Assembly (NCBI GenBank): GCA_011390575.1
Contig: JAABSE010000008.1
Span: 1 to 64,000, forward strand
Direction of reading: 5' to 3'
DNA from: Sphingobacteriia bacterium
Lineage (GTDB): Bacteria; Bacteroidota; Bacteroidia; Bacteroidales; UBA7960
Length of the DNA stretch: 64,000 bases
Translations under genes and position numbers: made by a program
Notes under the pieces: generated by a model
Database searches by the model: none
Told to the model about the DNA's origin: nothing
The model's input: only the letters and a program-made list of their open reading frames with translations
In this document: positions 27,415-36,568 of the stretch, in pieces
Layout of the letters: the number at the start of each line of letters is the position of its first letter
How positions within the stretch are numbered: the first letter of the stretch is position 1

Positions 27415-30400
27415 CTACCCTCCCAATACCGCAGTTTTGCGGTAGGTTTTTACAATACCTCCGGGTTCGAACAATTCAATAAAAATGATGTAAATCCCCA
27501 TGTCAGCTTTCTGATAATCATCCGTTGTGCCATCCCATGTGAGAATACCACGGATTGCCAGCAATTCTGAGCGGTAGAGGGTTTTTATATGCCTGCCACG
27601 ACTGTCATAAACCGTTAGGTTGGCTGTAAACCCCGGTGATTCCATTTCGTAAGAGATGTTGAGTACATCGTCTACCCCGTCGTTATCGGGCGAGAAAATC
27701 CTCGGGTACACTTCAATAATATTCTCCCCGGCATCCACATTCATGGTGAATTGTGAGTTTTTGTAGCCCGGTGTTCCAAAACCTGCATTGCGCGCAGCAG
27801 AATGCCAGTTGTTGCGATCCAGGGTGGGTCGGTCGTAGTTGAGGCGTTCAAGGGCAACCCCCTTTTTGTCTGTAAGCAAGGCATAGTGCATATCTTCTTC
27901 GTAAATCATCATATCAGTAATCTGGTGGCCCTTGCTGGCAAGCACTATAATACCCCGGGTATTGGTCATGGAGGAAAGGGTCATGGGGATAAACCACAGC
28001 GGGTTGGGAGTCATATATTGTTGCCTTACAATTTCCGGGTTTGGTGTTAGCACCCGGTATTCTTCGGGAAAAATCAAATGACTCTCGCTGCTGATTTCTC
28101 TTAGGGTAGTCAGGATATCTTCAATGGTGTCTTTAGAAGAAAGGATATAATGCCGGAGATCAATTATTTTTGGGGAACGATTATAAATTTCCACATATCT
28201 TTCTCCGCGATCAGGCGGGTTGAAGAGAATTTCATTGATCACTATGTCCAGGCTGTCTGCCATAGCGGGAATTCCCACTTTTGCTGTGTTCCCGTCCAGG
28301 GCATTACCGGCACAATCGGTAATGTCTTGCGAGACCGTAACTTCATAGATTGTTTCGGGTAGCAGGGGCTGCGGGAGAATCAGGTCAACCCTTCGGTTTT
28401 CCGGGGCAAACAACACAATGCTCTGGGGTTGTCCTGCTTCCTTATTTACAATATAGTAGTCCGTCACGCTTAGGGTCTCAGGTTTCATGGGTTCACTGAA
28501 AAAGAGGCTGATGCGGTCGGCCCCTTCAAAGCCGGCTCTGAGTAAATACGGCGAATCGTTATCCGGATTCTCTCCCATTACTGAGTTGGTTTCGCCCGGT
28601 GTTCCTCCCCTGGGGTCAACTGAAGCACGCCAGTTTTGTGCTTCTCCGCAAAAATTGAACGGGTCAATTTTTTCCAGTGCCCAGCCACCATCGGCTTTGG
28701 ATGCATCGCGGTACCATGATTCGTTATAACTCACAAAGGAAATAACTTCCTGCTGTGGATTTTTCAGGCTGAGGGTTTGACCACCTATGGTAAGAAAGTT
28801 GGTAGAAAGGTCAGGCACAGCAAAAACATGGGGATATTCCTGCAGGGCTGCAGCTCCTTCCGGAGTACTGAGTACCACATGGTCGCCCGGCATAACCGGA
28901 ATAAAGGGCAATTCACGGCTGGTGGTGCCATGGGTTAGGGTCCAGTCTCTTAAATGAACAGGAAATTGAGATGTGTTGTATAGTTCGATATACCGGTAAG
29001 GAGGGAGATCCACAGAAGGGGTCGGGTTGGCCATGAGTTCATTAAATACCACATCAAAGGGTTCAGCAGAATAATCGGCAAAAGTGGCAGTATTGATTGC
29101 CAGAGAATTCCCGGCACAATCCGTAATTTGTTCCGAGAGCGTAACATCATATATTGTGTTGCTTTCAAGGGGTGCTTCGAGCATGAGTACAACCTGTTTG
29201 AAAACAGGTTCCTGAACGGATACAGACATGGGATGGGTATTGTTTACCAGGTAATTTTCGGTCAGGGAAAGAGATGCTTCGTTCATGGTTTCACTAAAAT
29301 AGAGGGTTACCTGGAGCGCATTTTCCCATGCTGCACCCAGCAAAACCGGAGGTGTAGTGTCCGGGTTGTCATCTCTCACGGCGTTTTCCTGGCCGGGAGT
29401 TCCGCCCTGTGAATCTGTGCTTGCCATCCAGTTGTCCGCTTCCCCGCAAAAATTGAATGGATCAATTTTTTCCAGCGACCAGCCCCCGTCAGCTTTAACC
29501 AGGTCATCGTACCAGGTATCAGCATAGCTAACAAAAGAGACCAGTTCACCCTGATCGTCCCACAGGGTAAGTGTTGTCCCTGAATTGGTGAGTGCTGTGG
29601 CTGAGAGTCCCGGCACAGCCACCACGTTGCCAAATGGATCCAGTTCATCGATGGCACCGCTGGTAGTCAGCACCAGAAATCCACCTGCCGGAATCATTGC
29701 GAAGGGAATTTCCCGGTCCGTATTGCCATGTCGGAAGGTCCACCCTTCCAGGTTGATGTCAAATGTCGAAGTGTTGAACAGCTCAATATATTCATGGGGA
29801 GGGAGCCCCACCTCAGGCGTTGGGTTGGCCATGATTTCATTAAATACTACATCGAATCTTTGGGGTATGTACCACGAAAAATTTCCGGTAAAGTTAGCCA
29901 TGGTATTGCCGGCAAAGTCCTGTATGTTGACGATTGTAAGGTTATAAATTTCTCCCACCACGAAGTCAGATGAAAAAGTCAGTGTTACTTTGTTGGGAGT
30001 AGCTTCATTGCGAATGGCCGAGTCGGGAGTCCCTATTCCCTTGTCAACAAAATAATGGGTCACATTTTGGGCTGTAACAGGCTCCACTGCTTTGGAGAAC
30101 AATACTTCTACTGTATTGTCCGATGTTGCCATGATGCTGCTTACTTCCGGCGGAGTGGTATCGGGGATGATTTCACCCACATAAAAATCATCGAAATAAA
30201 AGCCCGAAGAATTGGTTACGGTGTAGTTGCATTTCAAACCAAACCATTGTGCAGTTGTATGCTGGTTGTCGAAAACGGTTCCCTGGGGGAGAAAAAAGGT
30301 AGCCCCGGTAGGATCCGCAAAAAACTCCCAGTTGCCTGTCTCATCACGGGTGGCTTTGATGCGTATTCGGTTGTTGCTCAAAGTGGCAATATTGGTACTG

Positions 30401-30813
30401 CCGGCCATAAGCTCGGTATGATTGTCGCCGGTTTGCCTGTAGAAATAAAGCCTTTTGTTGTCGGTTCCATCCTTGCCGATGCGGATATAATACCCATTGA
30501 GTGGCCCGGAGAGGTTATCACTATCGCTAATCAGATAAATCAGGGGATGATTGTTGCTGGATGGGGTAAAGGCTATCCTGACCCAGAACTCCCACTGGGT
30601 GTTATTAATAGCACTGCTTTGCGTTGCAAGGTATGCTTCACCGGCCTGATTGTCATTAAGGCGCAGCATCTGGCTTTCCACCAGGAACTTGTTGGCATCG
30701 CCAATCCATTGCGGATTTTGGGTAAAATCGCCATCGCTGAAATCATCTGTAAACTGGGCAAAGGAAAACAATGGCAGGAGAAAAAACAGGGGTAAAATTG
30801 CTTTTCTGTACAT
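27415..30813 (-). CDS. Large secreted protein with three lamin-tail and three Ig-like units
   Basis: 1132 residues. A signal peptide (MYRKAILPLFFLLPLFSFAQ) is followed by an N-terminal laminin-G-like region (about 20-210). A repeating pair comes next: an Ig-like domain (TTPPEVSSIMAT, TTPPVLLGAAW, DSPYLLRAGFE starts) and a lamin-tail domain (VFNEIMANPTP, VFNELMANPTP, VINEILFNPPD starts). The first two lamin-tail units share long near-identical stretches, including KIDPFNFCGEA. The C-terminal about 95 residues (FSPDNDGVDDVLNISYEM, GRHIKTLY, WDGTTDDYQKADMGIYI) form the CHU_C/FlgD-like module of T9SS and gliding-associated proteins. Lamin-tail domains in bacteria are found on exported proteins and nucleases; no catalytic domain is visible. 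Probably a surface adhesin or structural protein. Confidence 0.85.
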   Translation of the reverse strand: MYRKAILPLFFLLPLFSFAQFTDDFSDGDFTQNPQWIGDANKFLVESQMLRLNDNQAGEAYLATQSSAINNTQWEFWVRIAFTPSSNNHPLIYLISDSDNLSGPLNGYYIRIGKDGTDNKRLYFYRQTGDNHTELMAGSTNIATLSNNRIRIKATRDETGNWEFFADPTGATFFLPQGTVFDNQHTTAQWFGLKCNYTVTNSSGFYFDDFYVGEIIPDTTPPEVSSIMATSDNTVEVLFSKAVEPVTAQNVTHYFVDKGIGTPDSAIRNEATPNKVTLTFSSDFVVGEIYNLTIVNIQDFAGNTMANFTGNFSWYIPQRFDVVFNEIMANPTPEVGLPPHEYIELFNTSTFDINLEGWTFRHGNTDREIPFAMIPAGGFLVLTTSGAIDELDPFGNVVAVPGLSATALTNSGTTLTLWDDQGELVSFVSYADTWYDDLVKADGGWSLEKIDPFNFCGEADNWMASTDSQGGTPGQENAVRDDNPDTTPPVLLGAAWENALQVTLYFSETMNEASLSLTENYLVNNTHPMSVSVQEPVFKQVVLMLEAPLESNTIYDVTLSEQITDCAGNSLAINTATFADYSAEPFDVVFNELMANPTPSVDLPPYRYIELYNTSQFPVHLRDWTLTHGTTSRELPFIPVMPGDHVVLSTPEGAAALQEYPHVFAVPDLSTNFLTIGGQTLSLKNPQQEVISFVSYNESWYRDASKADGGWALEKIDPFNFCGEAQNWRASVDPRGGTPGETNSVMGENPDNDSPYLLRAGFEGADRISLFFSEPMKPETLSVTDYYIVNKEAGQPQSIVLFAPENRRVDLILPQPLLPETIYEVTVSQDITDCAGNALDGNTAKVGIPAMADSLDIVINEILFNPPDRGERYVEIYNRSPKIIDLRHYILSSKDTIEDILTTLREISSESHLIFPEEYRVLTPNPEIVRQQYMTPNPLWFIPMTLSSMTNTRGIIVLASKGHQITDMMIYEEDMHYALLTDKKGVALERLNYDRPTLDRNNWHSAARNAGFGTPGYKNSQFTMNVDAGENIIEVYPRIFSPDNDGVDDVLNISYEMESPGFTANLTVYDSRGRHIKTLYRSELLAIRGILTWDGTTDDYQKADMGIYIIFIELFEPGGIVKTYRKTAVLGG

Positions 30814-30818
30814 GGGCC

Positions 30819-30850
30819 TTGGTTTTGGGATAGTAAATATACTATTTTTG
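30819..30850 (+). promoter_or_regulatory. Candidate promoter for asd
   Basis: TTG (30819-30821), 21 bp, TATTTTTG (30843-30850), about 40 nt before the asd ATG. Matches both Bacteroidota promoter elements. Confidence 0.5.
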
Positions 30851-30889
30851 CGGGATTGACTTTATAAAGTTTTTTTAACTACAGAAATA

Positions 30890-31885
30890 ATGAAGCTTGC
30901 TCTGATTGGCGCCACCGGCTTGGTAGGCAATGTAATGATAAAAGTACTGGAGGAGAGAAATTTTCCGGTAAGCGAATTTTTTCCCGCTGCATCCGAACGT
31001 TCGGTGGGAAAATCCATTGAATTTAACGGAAAGACCCATAAGGTATGCAGCATTGAAGATGCACTTGCCGCCCGGCCTGCTATTGCGCTGTTTTCTGCCG
31101 GTGGGTCCACCTCAAAACGGTGGGCCGAAAAATTTGCTGAGCAGGGCACTTTTGTTATCGACAATTCGTCTGCATGGCGCATGGATGATAATGTTCCACT
31201 GGTAGTGCCGGAAGTCAATCCGCATACCCTCAACCAGCAAACCCGAATCATTGCCAACCCCAACTGCTCCACCATTCAGATGGTAGTAGCCCTGAACCCC
31301 CTGCACAAAGCATATGGTATCAAAAGGCTGGTAATATCGACCTATCAGTCTGTAACCGGCACCGGGGTAGCGGCAGTAAAACAGCTGGATGACGAACGGG
31401 CAGGTATAACCCCCGAAATGGTATATCCCCATCCCATCGATTTAAACTGTTTCCCCCATGGTGGTGACTTTGAGCCCAATGGTTACACCACCGAAGAAAC
31501 CAAACTGGTAAATGAAACCCGTAAGATTCTCGAAGACCAGGAAATAAGAATTACTGCCACAGTGGTGCGTATTCCGGTCAAAGGGGGCCATTCGGAAGCT
31601 GTTAACGTTGAAATGAAATCTCCTTTCCAGCTCAATGAGCTCATGAACCTGTTTGCCAATTCCCCCGGCCTGGTTGTCCAGGATAAGGTCGCAGAGAATA
31701 TTTATCCCATGCCCCGTTTCAGCCATAACAAAGACGAGGTTTTCGTGGGCAGAATCCGCAGGGATGAATCTTGCGATAATGGTCTGGATCTGTGGATTGT
31801 TGCCGACAATTTGCGCAAAGGTGCTGCCACCAACGCCGTGCAGATAGCCCAGCTGCTGCTGAAAAAAAATCTGGTAAAGGCTTGA
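30890..31885 (+). CDS. asd: Aspartate-semialdehyde dehydrogenase
   Basis: 331 residues. Reduces aspartyl-4-phosphate to aspartate semialdehyde with NADPH, on the path to lysine/diaminopimelate, threonine and methionine. The NADP-binding loop is GATGLVGNVM (about 7-16), the catalytic Cys126 is in NPNCSTIQ and the active-site His is in RIPVKGGHSEAV. Length is normal. It is followed by a lipid kinase gene with a promoter-like motif between, so it may be monocistronic. Confidence 0.97.
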   Translation: MKLALIGATGLVGNVMIKVLEERNFPVSEFFPAASERSVGKSIEFNGKTHKVCSIEDALAARPAIALFSAGGSTSKRWAEKFAEQGTFVIDNSSAWRMDDNVPLVVPEVNPHTLNQQTRIIANPNCSTIQMVVALNPLHKAYGIKRLVISTYQSVTGTGVAAVKQLDDERAGITPEMVYPHPIDLNCFPHGGDFEPNGYTTEETKLVNETRKILEDQEIRITATVVRIPVKGGHSEAVNVEMKSPFQLNELMNLFANSPGLVVQDKVAENIYPMPRFSHNKDEVFVGRIRRDESCDNGLDLWIVADNLRKGAATNAVQIAQLLLKKNLVKA

Positions 31886-31895
31886 GCATTTTTTG

Positions 31896-31903
31896 TATTT
31901 TTG
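31896..31903 (+). promoter_or_regulatory. Candidate -7 element upstream of the lipid kinase (TATTTTTG)
   Basis: Exact TAnnTTTG match 11 bp after the asd stop and 70 nt before the kinase start. The -33 side is not clear. Confidence 0.35.
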
Positions 31904-31973
31904 CAATTCGCTGAAAAACAGGTACTGTTTTGCGTAAAGCATTGAATATAAAGTATAATCAGAAATAATTATT

Positions 31974-32945
31974 TTGGAAAAACAGGATGTAGCTAATACC
32001 TGGCTGGCAGTTGTTAACCCCAATGCCGGGGTAAAGAAGTGTGAGAAAGACTGGAAGAAAATTGCAGGTTTGTTTGAAAAACACAAACTTGATTATCATG
32101 CCGTATTTACCGAAAAACGCGGCCATGCCATTGCCCTTACCCGGGAATATATTGAAAAAGGATACCGTAAAATAATCGCCGTTGGTGGCGATGGGACCCT
32201 CAATGAAATAGTCAACGGTGTATTTTATCAAAAAGTTGTTGCCACCACCGATATTACACTGGCTGCTGTATCAGTGGGTACTGGTAATGACTGGGTACGC
32301 ACCTACCACATTCCCAATGATTATGATAAATGCATTGCGCTGATCAAAAAAGAAGATACTTTTATCCAGGATGCCGGAATGGTAAATTTTGCCAATGGGT
32401 CAGGATCCAACAGCCGGTACTTTATTAATATGGCAGGGCTGGGTTTTGATGGGCTTGTGGCAAAAAAAACCAATGCTGACAAGGATTTGGGAAAGGCCAA
32501 CCCGTTGGTTTACGTTAAAAATATATTCACTTCTCTTTTTGCTTTTAAATCCGTTCCTACCCGTATCATTATTGATGATACTGAAATGAACCATCATATT
32601 TTCAGTATGGGAGTGGGTATTGGGCAGTTTAATGGTGGCGGAATGAAACAGGCTCCCAACGCCATTCCTGATGATGGACTTTTTGATCTTACCCTGATAA
32701 AGGATATGAGCAAATGGGCTGTTGTTTTCAATGTAAATCGTTTGTACAATGGTACCATCGGTAAACATAAAAAAGTGGAGATGCACCAGGGAAGACATAT
32801 TGTAATTGAACCCAAAACACCTGTTTTGATGGAGGTAGATGGTGAATCTATCGGACAATCACCCTTCAGGTTTACTTTGATTCCTAAAAGTCTGAAGGTA
32901 GTAATCAACAAAGAGAATCTTTTTAAAAGACCTGAAAATAAATAA
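31974..32945 (+). CDS. Diacylglycerol/lipid kinase family protein
   Basis: 323 residues. Start is TTG (MEKQDVANTWLAVVNPNAG); no ATG lies near the conserved N-terminus. The DAGK catalytic domain has VVNPNAG, the nucleotide-binding IIAVGGDGTLNEIVNGVF (about 64-81), VGTGNDWVRT and DAGMVNF. The C-terminal YegS-like beta domain ends with MEVDGESIGQSPFRFTLIP, as in this family. It should phosphorylate a membrane lipid such as diacylglycerol; the substrate is not fixed by sequence. glyS starts 23 bp downstream. Confidence 0.9.
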   Translation: MEKQDVANTWLAVVNPNAGVKKCEKDWKKIAGLFEKHKLDYHAVFTEKRGHAIALTREYIEKGYRKIIAVGGDGTLNEIVNGVFYQKVVATTDITLAAVSVGTGNDWVRTYHIPNDYDKCIALIKKEDTFIQDAGMVNFANGSGSNSRYFINMAGLGFDGLVAKKTNADKDLGKANPLVYVKNIFTSLFAFKSVPTRIIIDDTEMNHHIFSMGVGIGQFNGGGMKQAPNAIPDDGLFDLTLIKDMSKWAVVFNVNRLYNGTIGKHKKVEMHQGRHIVIEPKTPVLMEVDGESIGQSPFRFTLIPKSLKVVINKENLFKRPENK

Positions 32946-32968
32946 CTTAAATACAGAAAAATTGCCGT

Positions 32969-34495
32969 ATGCTTAAAGGAGACGATGTTTTCAAAAAAAT
33001 TATAGGCCATGCCAAAGAGTATGGTTTTATTTTCCAGTCCAGTGAAATCTATGACGGATTGAGTGCCGTATATGATTATGGTCAGAATGGTTCTGCCCTG
33101 AAAAACAACATCAAAGACTACTGGTGGAAATCTATGGTACAGTTTCACGAAAATATCGTGGGAATTGACTCTGCCATTTTCATGCACCCCACCGTATGGA
33201 AAGCTTCAGGGCACGTGGATGCATTCAATGATCCCCTCATTGACAATAAAGATTCCAAAAAAAGATATCGTGCCGATGTGCTCATTGAAGACCATGTGGC
33301 CAAACTGGAAGAAAAAATAAACAAGGAGGTCCAGAAGGCGGCCAAGCGTTTCGGTGAGAGCTTTGATGAGAAAATGTTTCGCGAAACCAATCCCCGTGTA
33401 GTAGCCAACCGCGAAAAGATTGACGGCATCATGAAGCGTTTCGTAAGTTCGCTGGAGGCCGAAGATCTCAAGGATGTTAAAGCATTGATCGAAGAGCTGG
33501 AAATTGCCTGTCCTGTATCAGGGTCTAAAAACTGGACCGATGTGAGGCAGTTTAACCTGATGTTCAGCACGCAGATGGGCTCCCTGAGTGAAGATACCAA
33601 TCAGATTTTCCTCCGTCCCGAAACGGCCCAGGGTATTTTTGTAAACTATCTCAACGTGCAGAAAACCGGACGCATGAAAATCCCTTTCGGTATAGCCCAG
33701 ATTGGGAAAGCATTCCGCAATGAAATTGTAGCCCGCCAGTTTATTTTCCGTATGCGCGAATTTGAGCAAATGGAAATGCAGTTTTTTGTCAGACCCGGCG
33801 AAGAGAAGCAATGGTATGAATACTGGAAGGAAAACAGAATGAAATGGCACAAATCGCTGGGTATGCCCGATGATGTGTACCGCTTTCATGATCACGACAA
33901 GCTGGCACACTACGCCAATGCTGCGGCTGACATCGAATTCGAATTTCCCTTTGGCTTCAAGGAACTGGAAGGAATCCATTCCCGCACCGATTTCGACCTG
34001 GGGGCACATCAGAAATTCTCAGGCAAAAAACTCCAGTATTTCGACCCCGAAACCAATGAGAGTTATGTACCTTACGTGGTGGAAACCTCCATCGGACTTG
34101 ACCGTATGTTTCTTGCTATTCTCAGCCATGCTTACAATGAGGAGACCCTTGATGACGGCTCGCAACGCGTAGTGATGAACCTGCCTCCGATGCTTGCACC
34201 ATACAAAGTTGCTGTGCTTCCGTTGATGAAGAAAGACGGACTGGCCGAAAAGGCACGCGAAGTGATGGACAACCTCAAATATGATTTTATGTGTGCTTAC
34301 GAAGAGAAAGATGCCATTGGTCGCCGTTACCGCCGCCAGGATGCCATAGGTACTCCCTATTGCATAACCATCGATCATCAAACCCTTGAAGATAACACTG
34401 TCACCATCCGTGAACGCGATACGATGCAGCAGGAGAGAATTCACAAAGATGAGGTGAAACGTGTAGTGATGGAGCGAACCGGCTATAAAAGATAA
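32969..34495 (+). CDS. glyS: Glycyl-tRNA synthetase, single-chain alpha2 type
   Basis: 508 residues. Class II synthetase of the homodimeric (eukaryote/archaea-like) type rather than the GlyQ/GlyS heterotetramer, as usual in Bacteroidota. It opens with KKIIGHAKEYGFIFQSSEIYDGLSAVYDYG, cut here by length rules but matching the family's N-terminal region. Motif 2 is IAQIGKAFRNEI (about 245), with RPETAQGIF before it and MRMREFEQME-like sequence after it. Motif 3 is SIGLDRMFLA (about 375), and the anticodon-binding domain begins at LAPYKVAVLPL. A strong terminator follows. Confidence 0.97.
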   Translation: MLKGDDVFKKIIGHAKEYGFIFQSSEIYDGLSAVYDYGQNGSALKNNIKDYWWKSMVQFHENIVGIDSAIFMHPTVWKASGHVDAFNDPLIDNKDSKKRYRADVLIEDHVAKLEEKINKEVQKAAKRFGESFDEKMFRETNPRVVANREKIDGIMKRFVSSLEAEDLKDVKALIEELEIACPVSGSKNWTDVRQFNLMFSTQMGSLSEDTNQIFLRPETAQGIFVNYLNVQKTGRMKIPFGIAQIGKAFRNEIVARQFIFRMREFEQMEMQFFVRPGEEKQWYEYWKENRMKWHKSLGMPDDVYRFHDHDKLAHYANAAADIEFEFPFGFKELEGIHSRTDFDLGAHQKFSGKKLQYFDPETNESYVPYVVETSIGLDRMFLAILSHAYNEETLDDGSQRVVMNLPPMLAPYKVAVLPLMKKDGLAEKAREVMDNLKYDFMCAYEEKDAIGRRYRRQDAIGTPYCITIDHQTLEDNTVTIRERDTMQQERIHKDEVKRVVMERTGYKR

Positions 34496-34624
34496 AACAC
34501 TTGCAGATAAAGGGTTATCGGGAGTTACTGCCTGATTCAGGTATGATTGTTTCCTGCCCTGCAGTTCGTTGGACAATTTTTTTATGCACAAGTAAGGAAA
34601 GATTGTTTTAGGAAACACTATGGA

Positions 34625-34669
34625 CAAAGCGGGTATCTGAAAAAAACAGATACCCGCTTTGCTGTTTTT
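34625..34669 (+). terminator. Intrinsic terminator after glyS
   Basis: A perfect 15-bp stem pairs 34625-34639 with 34647-34661 around an A-only loop, followed by CTGTTTTT. It lies 130 bp after the glyS stop. Confidence 0.9.
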
Positions 34670-34683
34670 CAGGGGATAAGCGG

Positions 34684-34712
34684 TTGCAAAACAACAAATG
34701 TGTTTACATTTG
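34684..34712 (+). promoter_or_regulatory. Candidate promoter for the S41 protease gene
   Basis: TTG (34684-34686), 18 bp, TACATTTG (34705-34712), an exact -7 match 33 nt before the ATG. Confidence 0.5.
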
Positions 34713-34745
34713 TGTTTATAAAAAACAAAACTAAAATTCCTCGCC

Positions 34746-36032
34746 ATGAAAAATTCCAGGCAACACTTGCTGATATTATTCCTGCTGGCTTTCATCCCTT
34801 TGTCAGTATTATTGAATTCCTGCAACAAGGAAGAAGATCAACCCGAATTGAATGAAGAAAACGAAGCGTTTTATCATGAAGTTATGAAAGAATGGTATTT
34901 CTGGACGGATAATATGCCCAACATCAATCCTTCTTCTTATTCCTCCATATTTGATGTGCTTGAAGCTGTGCGATACCAGCCCCTTGACCGCTGGAGTTTT
35001 ATTGCTGACTGGGAAGAGTTTTATGCTTATATCACCAATACCGAATTTGTGGGCTATGGGGTAGGATTTGCCTGGGATAATGGCGGGAACCTCAGGGTAA
35101 GCCATATTTACAATAATGTACCCATGTATGAGGAAGGGGTGAGAAGGGGTTGGATACTGGAAGCAATTAACGGTACTGTTCTGAATCCCGGAGCAAGTGT
35201 AAGCTCTTTGCTGGGTTTAGATCAGAGCGGGGTAAGCAATGACTTTCTTTTTGTTACTCCCGATGGAGAACAGGTTGCTTTTTCCCTCGAAAAGCAAGTA
35301 CTGGCAGTAAATACCGTGTTGCATCACGAGATAATTACACAAGAAGGATCGAAGGTGGGATACCTGGTTCTGCAGAATTTCTCCGGGTCAACAGAAGAAG
35401 AACTGGACGAAGTTTTTCAGTATTTCAGTGAAGAGCAAATAGATGATTTGATCCTTGATTTACGTTATAACGGCGGGGGATTAACCTCCATAGCGTTACA
35501 ACTTTCCAGCCTGATTGTGGGGTCAGATTTTTCCGGTGAACCTTTTGCAAATTATTATTACAATGCGAATCAGCAGGAAAGGAACAAAACTGAATATTTT
35601 TCCGAAGAACCTAACAGTTTAGGTCTCGACCGGTTGGTTGTTATTGCCACCGGTGCCACTGCCAGTGCCAGTGAAATGGTCATCAACGGCCTTAGACCTT
35701 ACATGGATGTGTATGTGGTGGGAGCCGATACCTACGGAAAACCTATGGGCGCCGATGTGTTGAGATTTAATGAAGTATGGGCCGTTGCTCCTATTACCAT
35801 AAGTGTGAAAAATGCTGACGATGAAGGAGAATTTTTTGATGGTATTCCTGTTGATATTCCTGCGGCAGATAATTTATCTCTGGATTTTGGTGATCCACAG
35901 GAAGCCTCCTTTCAGCAAGCCATGGCTTTCCTTGTTGGTGGTATTACCAAAAGCGAACCTGTGCAAGAGCCTCTCTACCGGCAGCCCTGGGAGGACATGA
36001 CAGGACTGAGGCGCTGGATTGGTGGATTTTAA
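34746..36032 (+). CDS. S41 family (C-terminal processing) peptidase, lipoprotein
   Basis: 428 residues. The lipoprotein signal peptide ends at LLNSC (Cys near residue 26), so the protein should be anchored to the envelope. A helical N-terminal part (about 35-90) is followed by a PDZ domain (about 95-185; GYGVGFAWDNGGNLRVSHIY, EGVRRGWILEAINGT) and the S41 protease core: VGYLVLQNF, DLILDLRYNGGG, and the nucleophile Ser in ATGATASASEMVING. The general-base Lys is in ADTYGKPMG. Such enzymes trim or degrade envelope proteins; the substrate is unknown. It stands alone between a terminator and the convergent rfaE2. Confidence 0.93.
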   Translation: MKNSRQHLLILFLLAFIPLSVLLNSCNKEEDQPELNEENEAFYHEVMKEWYFWTDNMPNINPSSYSSIFDVLEAVRYQPLDRWSFIADWEEFYAYITNTEFVGYGVGFAWDNGGNLRVSHIYNNVPMYEEGVRRGWILEAINGTVLNPGASVSSLLGLDQSGVSNDFLFVTPDGEQVAFSLEKQVLAVNTVLHHEIITQEGSKVGYLVLQNFSGSTEEELDEVFQYFSEEQIDDLILDLRYNGGGLTSIALQLSSLIVGSDFSGEPFANYYYNANQQERNKTEYFSEEPNSLGLDRLVVIATGATASASEMVINGLRPYMDVYVVGADTYGKPMGADVLRFNEVWAVAPITISVKNADDEGEFFDGIPVDIPAADNLSLDFGDPQEASFQQAMAFLVGGITKSEPVQEPLYRQPWEDMTGLRRWIGGF

Positions 36033-36062
36033 TGCCAGATTATATTTAAGGGGGCTTTACCC

Positions 36063-36557
36063 TTATTTTCCTGATAGCAGTTTTTGCAGGATTCCGGTAG
36101 TGGAATATCCTTCCAGAAAGTCGATGGTAACTACTTCGCCGCCCCTGGCTTTTACAATATCATATCCTACTATGTCTTCGGCTTTATAGTCACTGCCCTT
36201 CACCAATACATCCGGTTGAATGGCATTGATAAGATTCCACGGGGTATCTTCATCAAAAAATACCACAGCAGAAACAAAAAACAATGAAGCCATCAGTCTG
36301 GCCCTGGCATTCTGGTTATTCACAGGTCTGTCCGGGCCTTTGATTCGTTGTACGGAAGCGTCTGTGTTTAAGCCTGCCACCAGGATATCTCCCTGGTCGG
36401 CAGCTTTGGAAAGATAATCCACATGGCCCAGGTGCAGAATGTCGAAACAACCATTGGTGAATACAATTCTTTTTTTGTGCAGTCTCCAGTTTTCGAGGGT
36501 TTCAGGCAGTTGTTCGGGTGTAATGATTTTCTGTGAGATGATATCGTTTTGTGTCAT
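36063..36557 (-). CDS. rfaE2: D-glycero-beta-D-manno-heptose 1-phosphate adenylyltransferase
   Basis: 164 residues. Makes ADP-heptose precursor for LPS inner core. The cytidylyltransferase-like fold shows TNGCFDILHLGHVDYL with the H-x-G-H motif, and VKGSDYKAEDIVG near the C-terminus. It has only the adenylyltransferase domain, so the heptose-7-phosphate kinase (RfaE1/HldE-N) must be separate. The start is 11 bp after the stop of the flippase-like gene, in a minus-strand run panC, panD, flippase, rfaE2. Confidence 0.92.
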   Translation of the reverse strand: MTQNDIISQKIITPEQLPETLENWRLHKKRIVFTNGCFDILHLGHVDYLSKAADQGDILVAGLNTDASVQRIKGPDRPVNNQNARARLMASLFFVSAVVFFDEDTPWNLINAIQPDVLVKGSDYKAEDIVGYDIVKARGGEVVTIDFLEGYSTTGILQKLLSGK

Positions 36558-36568
36558 GTTGCACGGTT

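Noticed and set aside
30055-30795. 246-codon plus-strand frame inside the lamin-tail protein gene
   Set aside because: The minus-strand protein has a signal peptide, repeats and a sorting domain; the plus-strand frame lacks domains.
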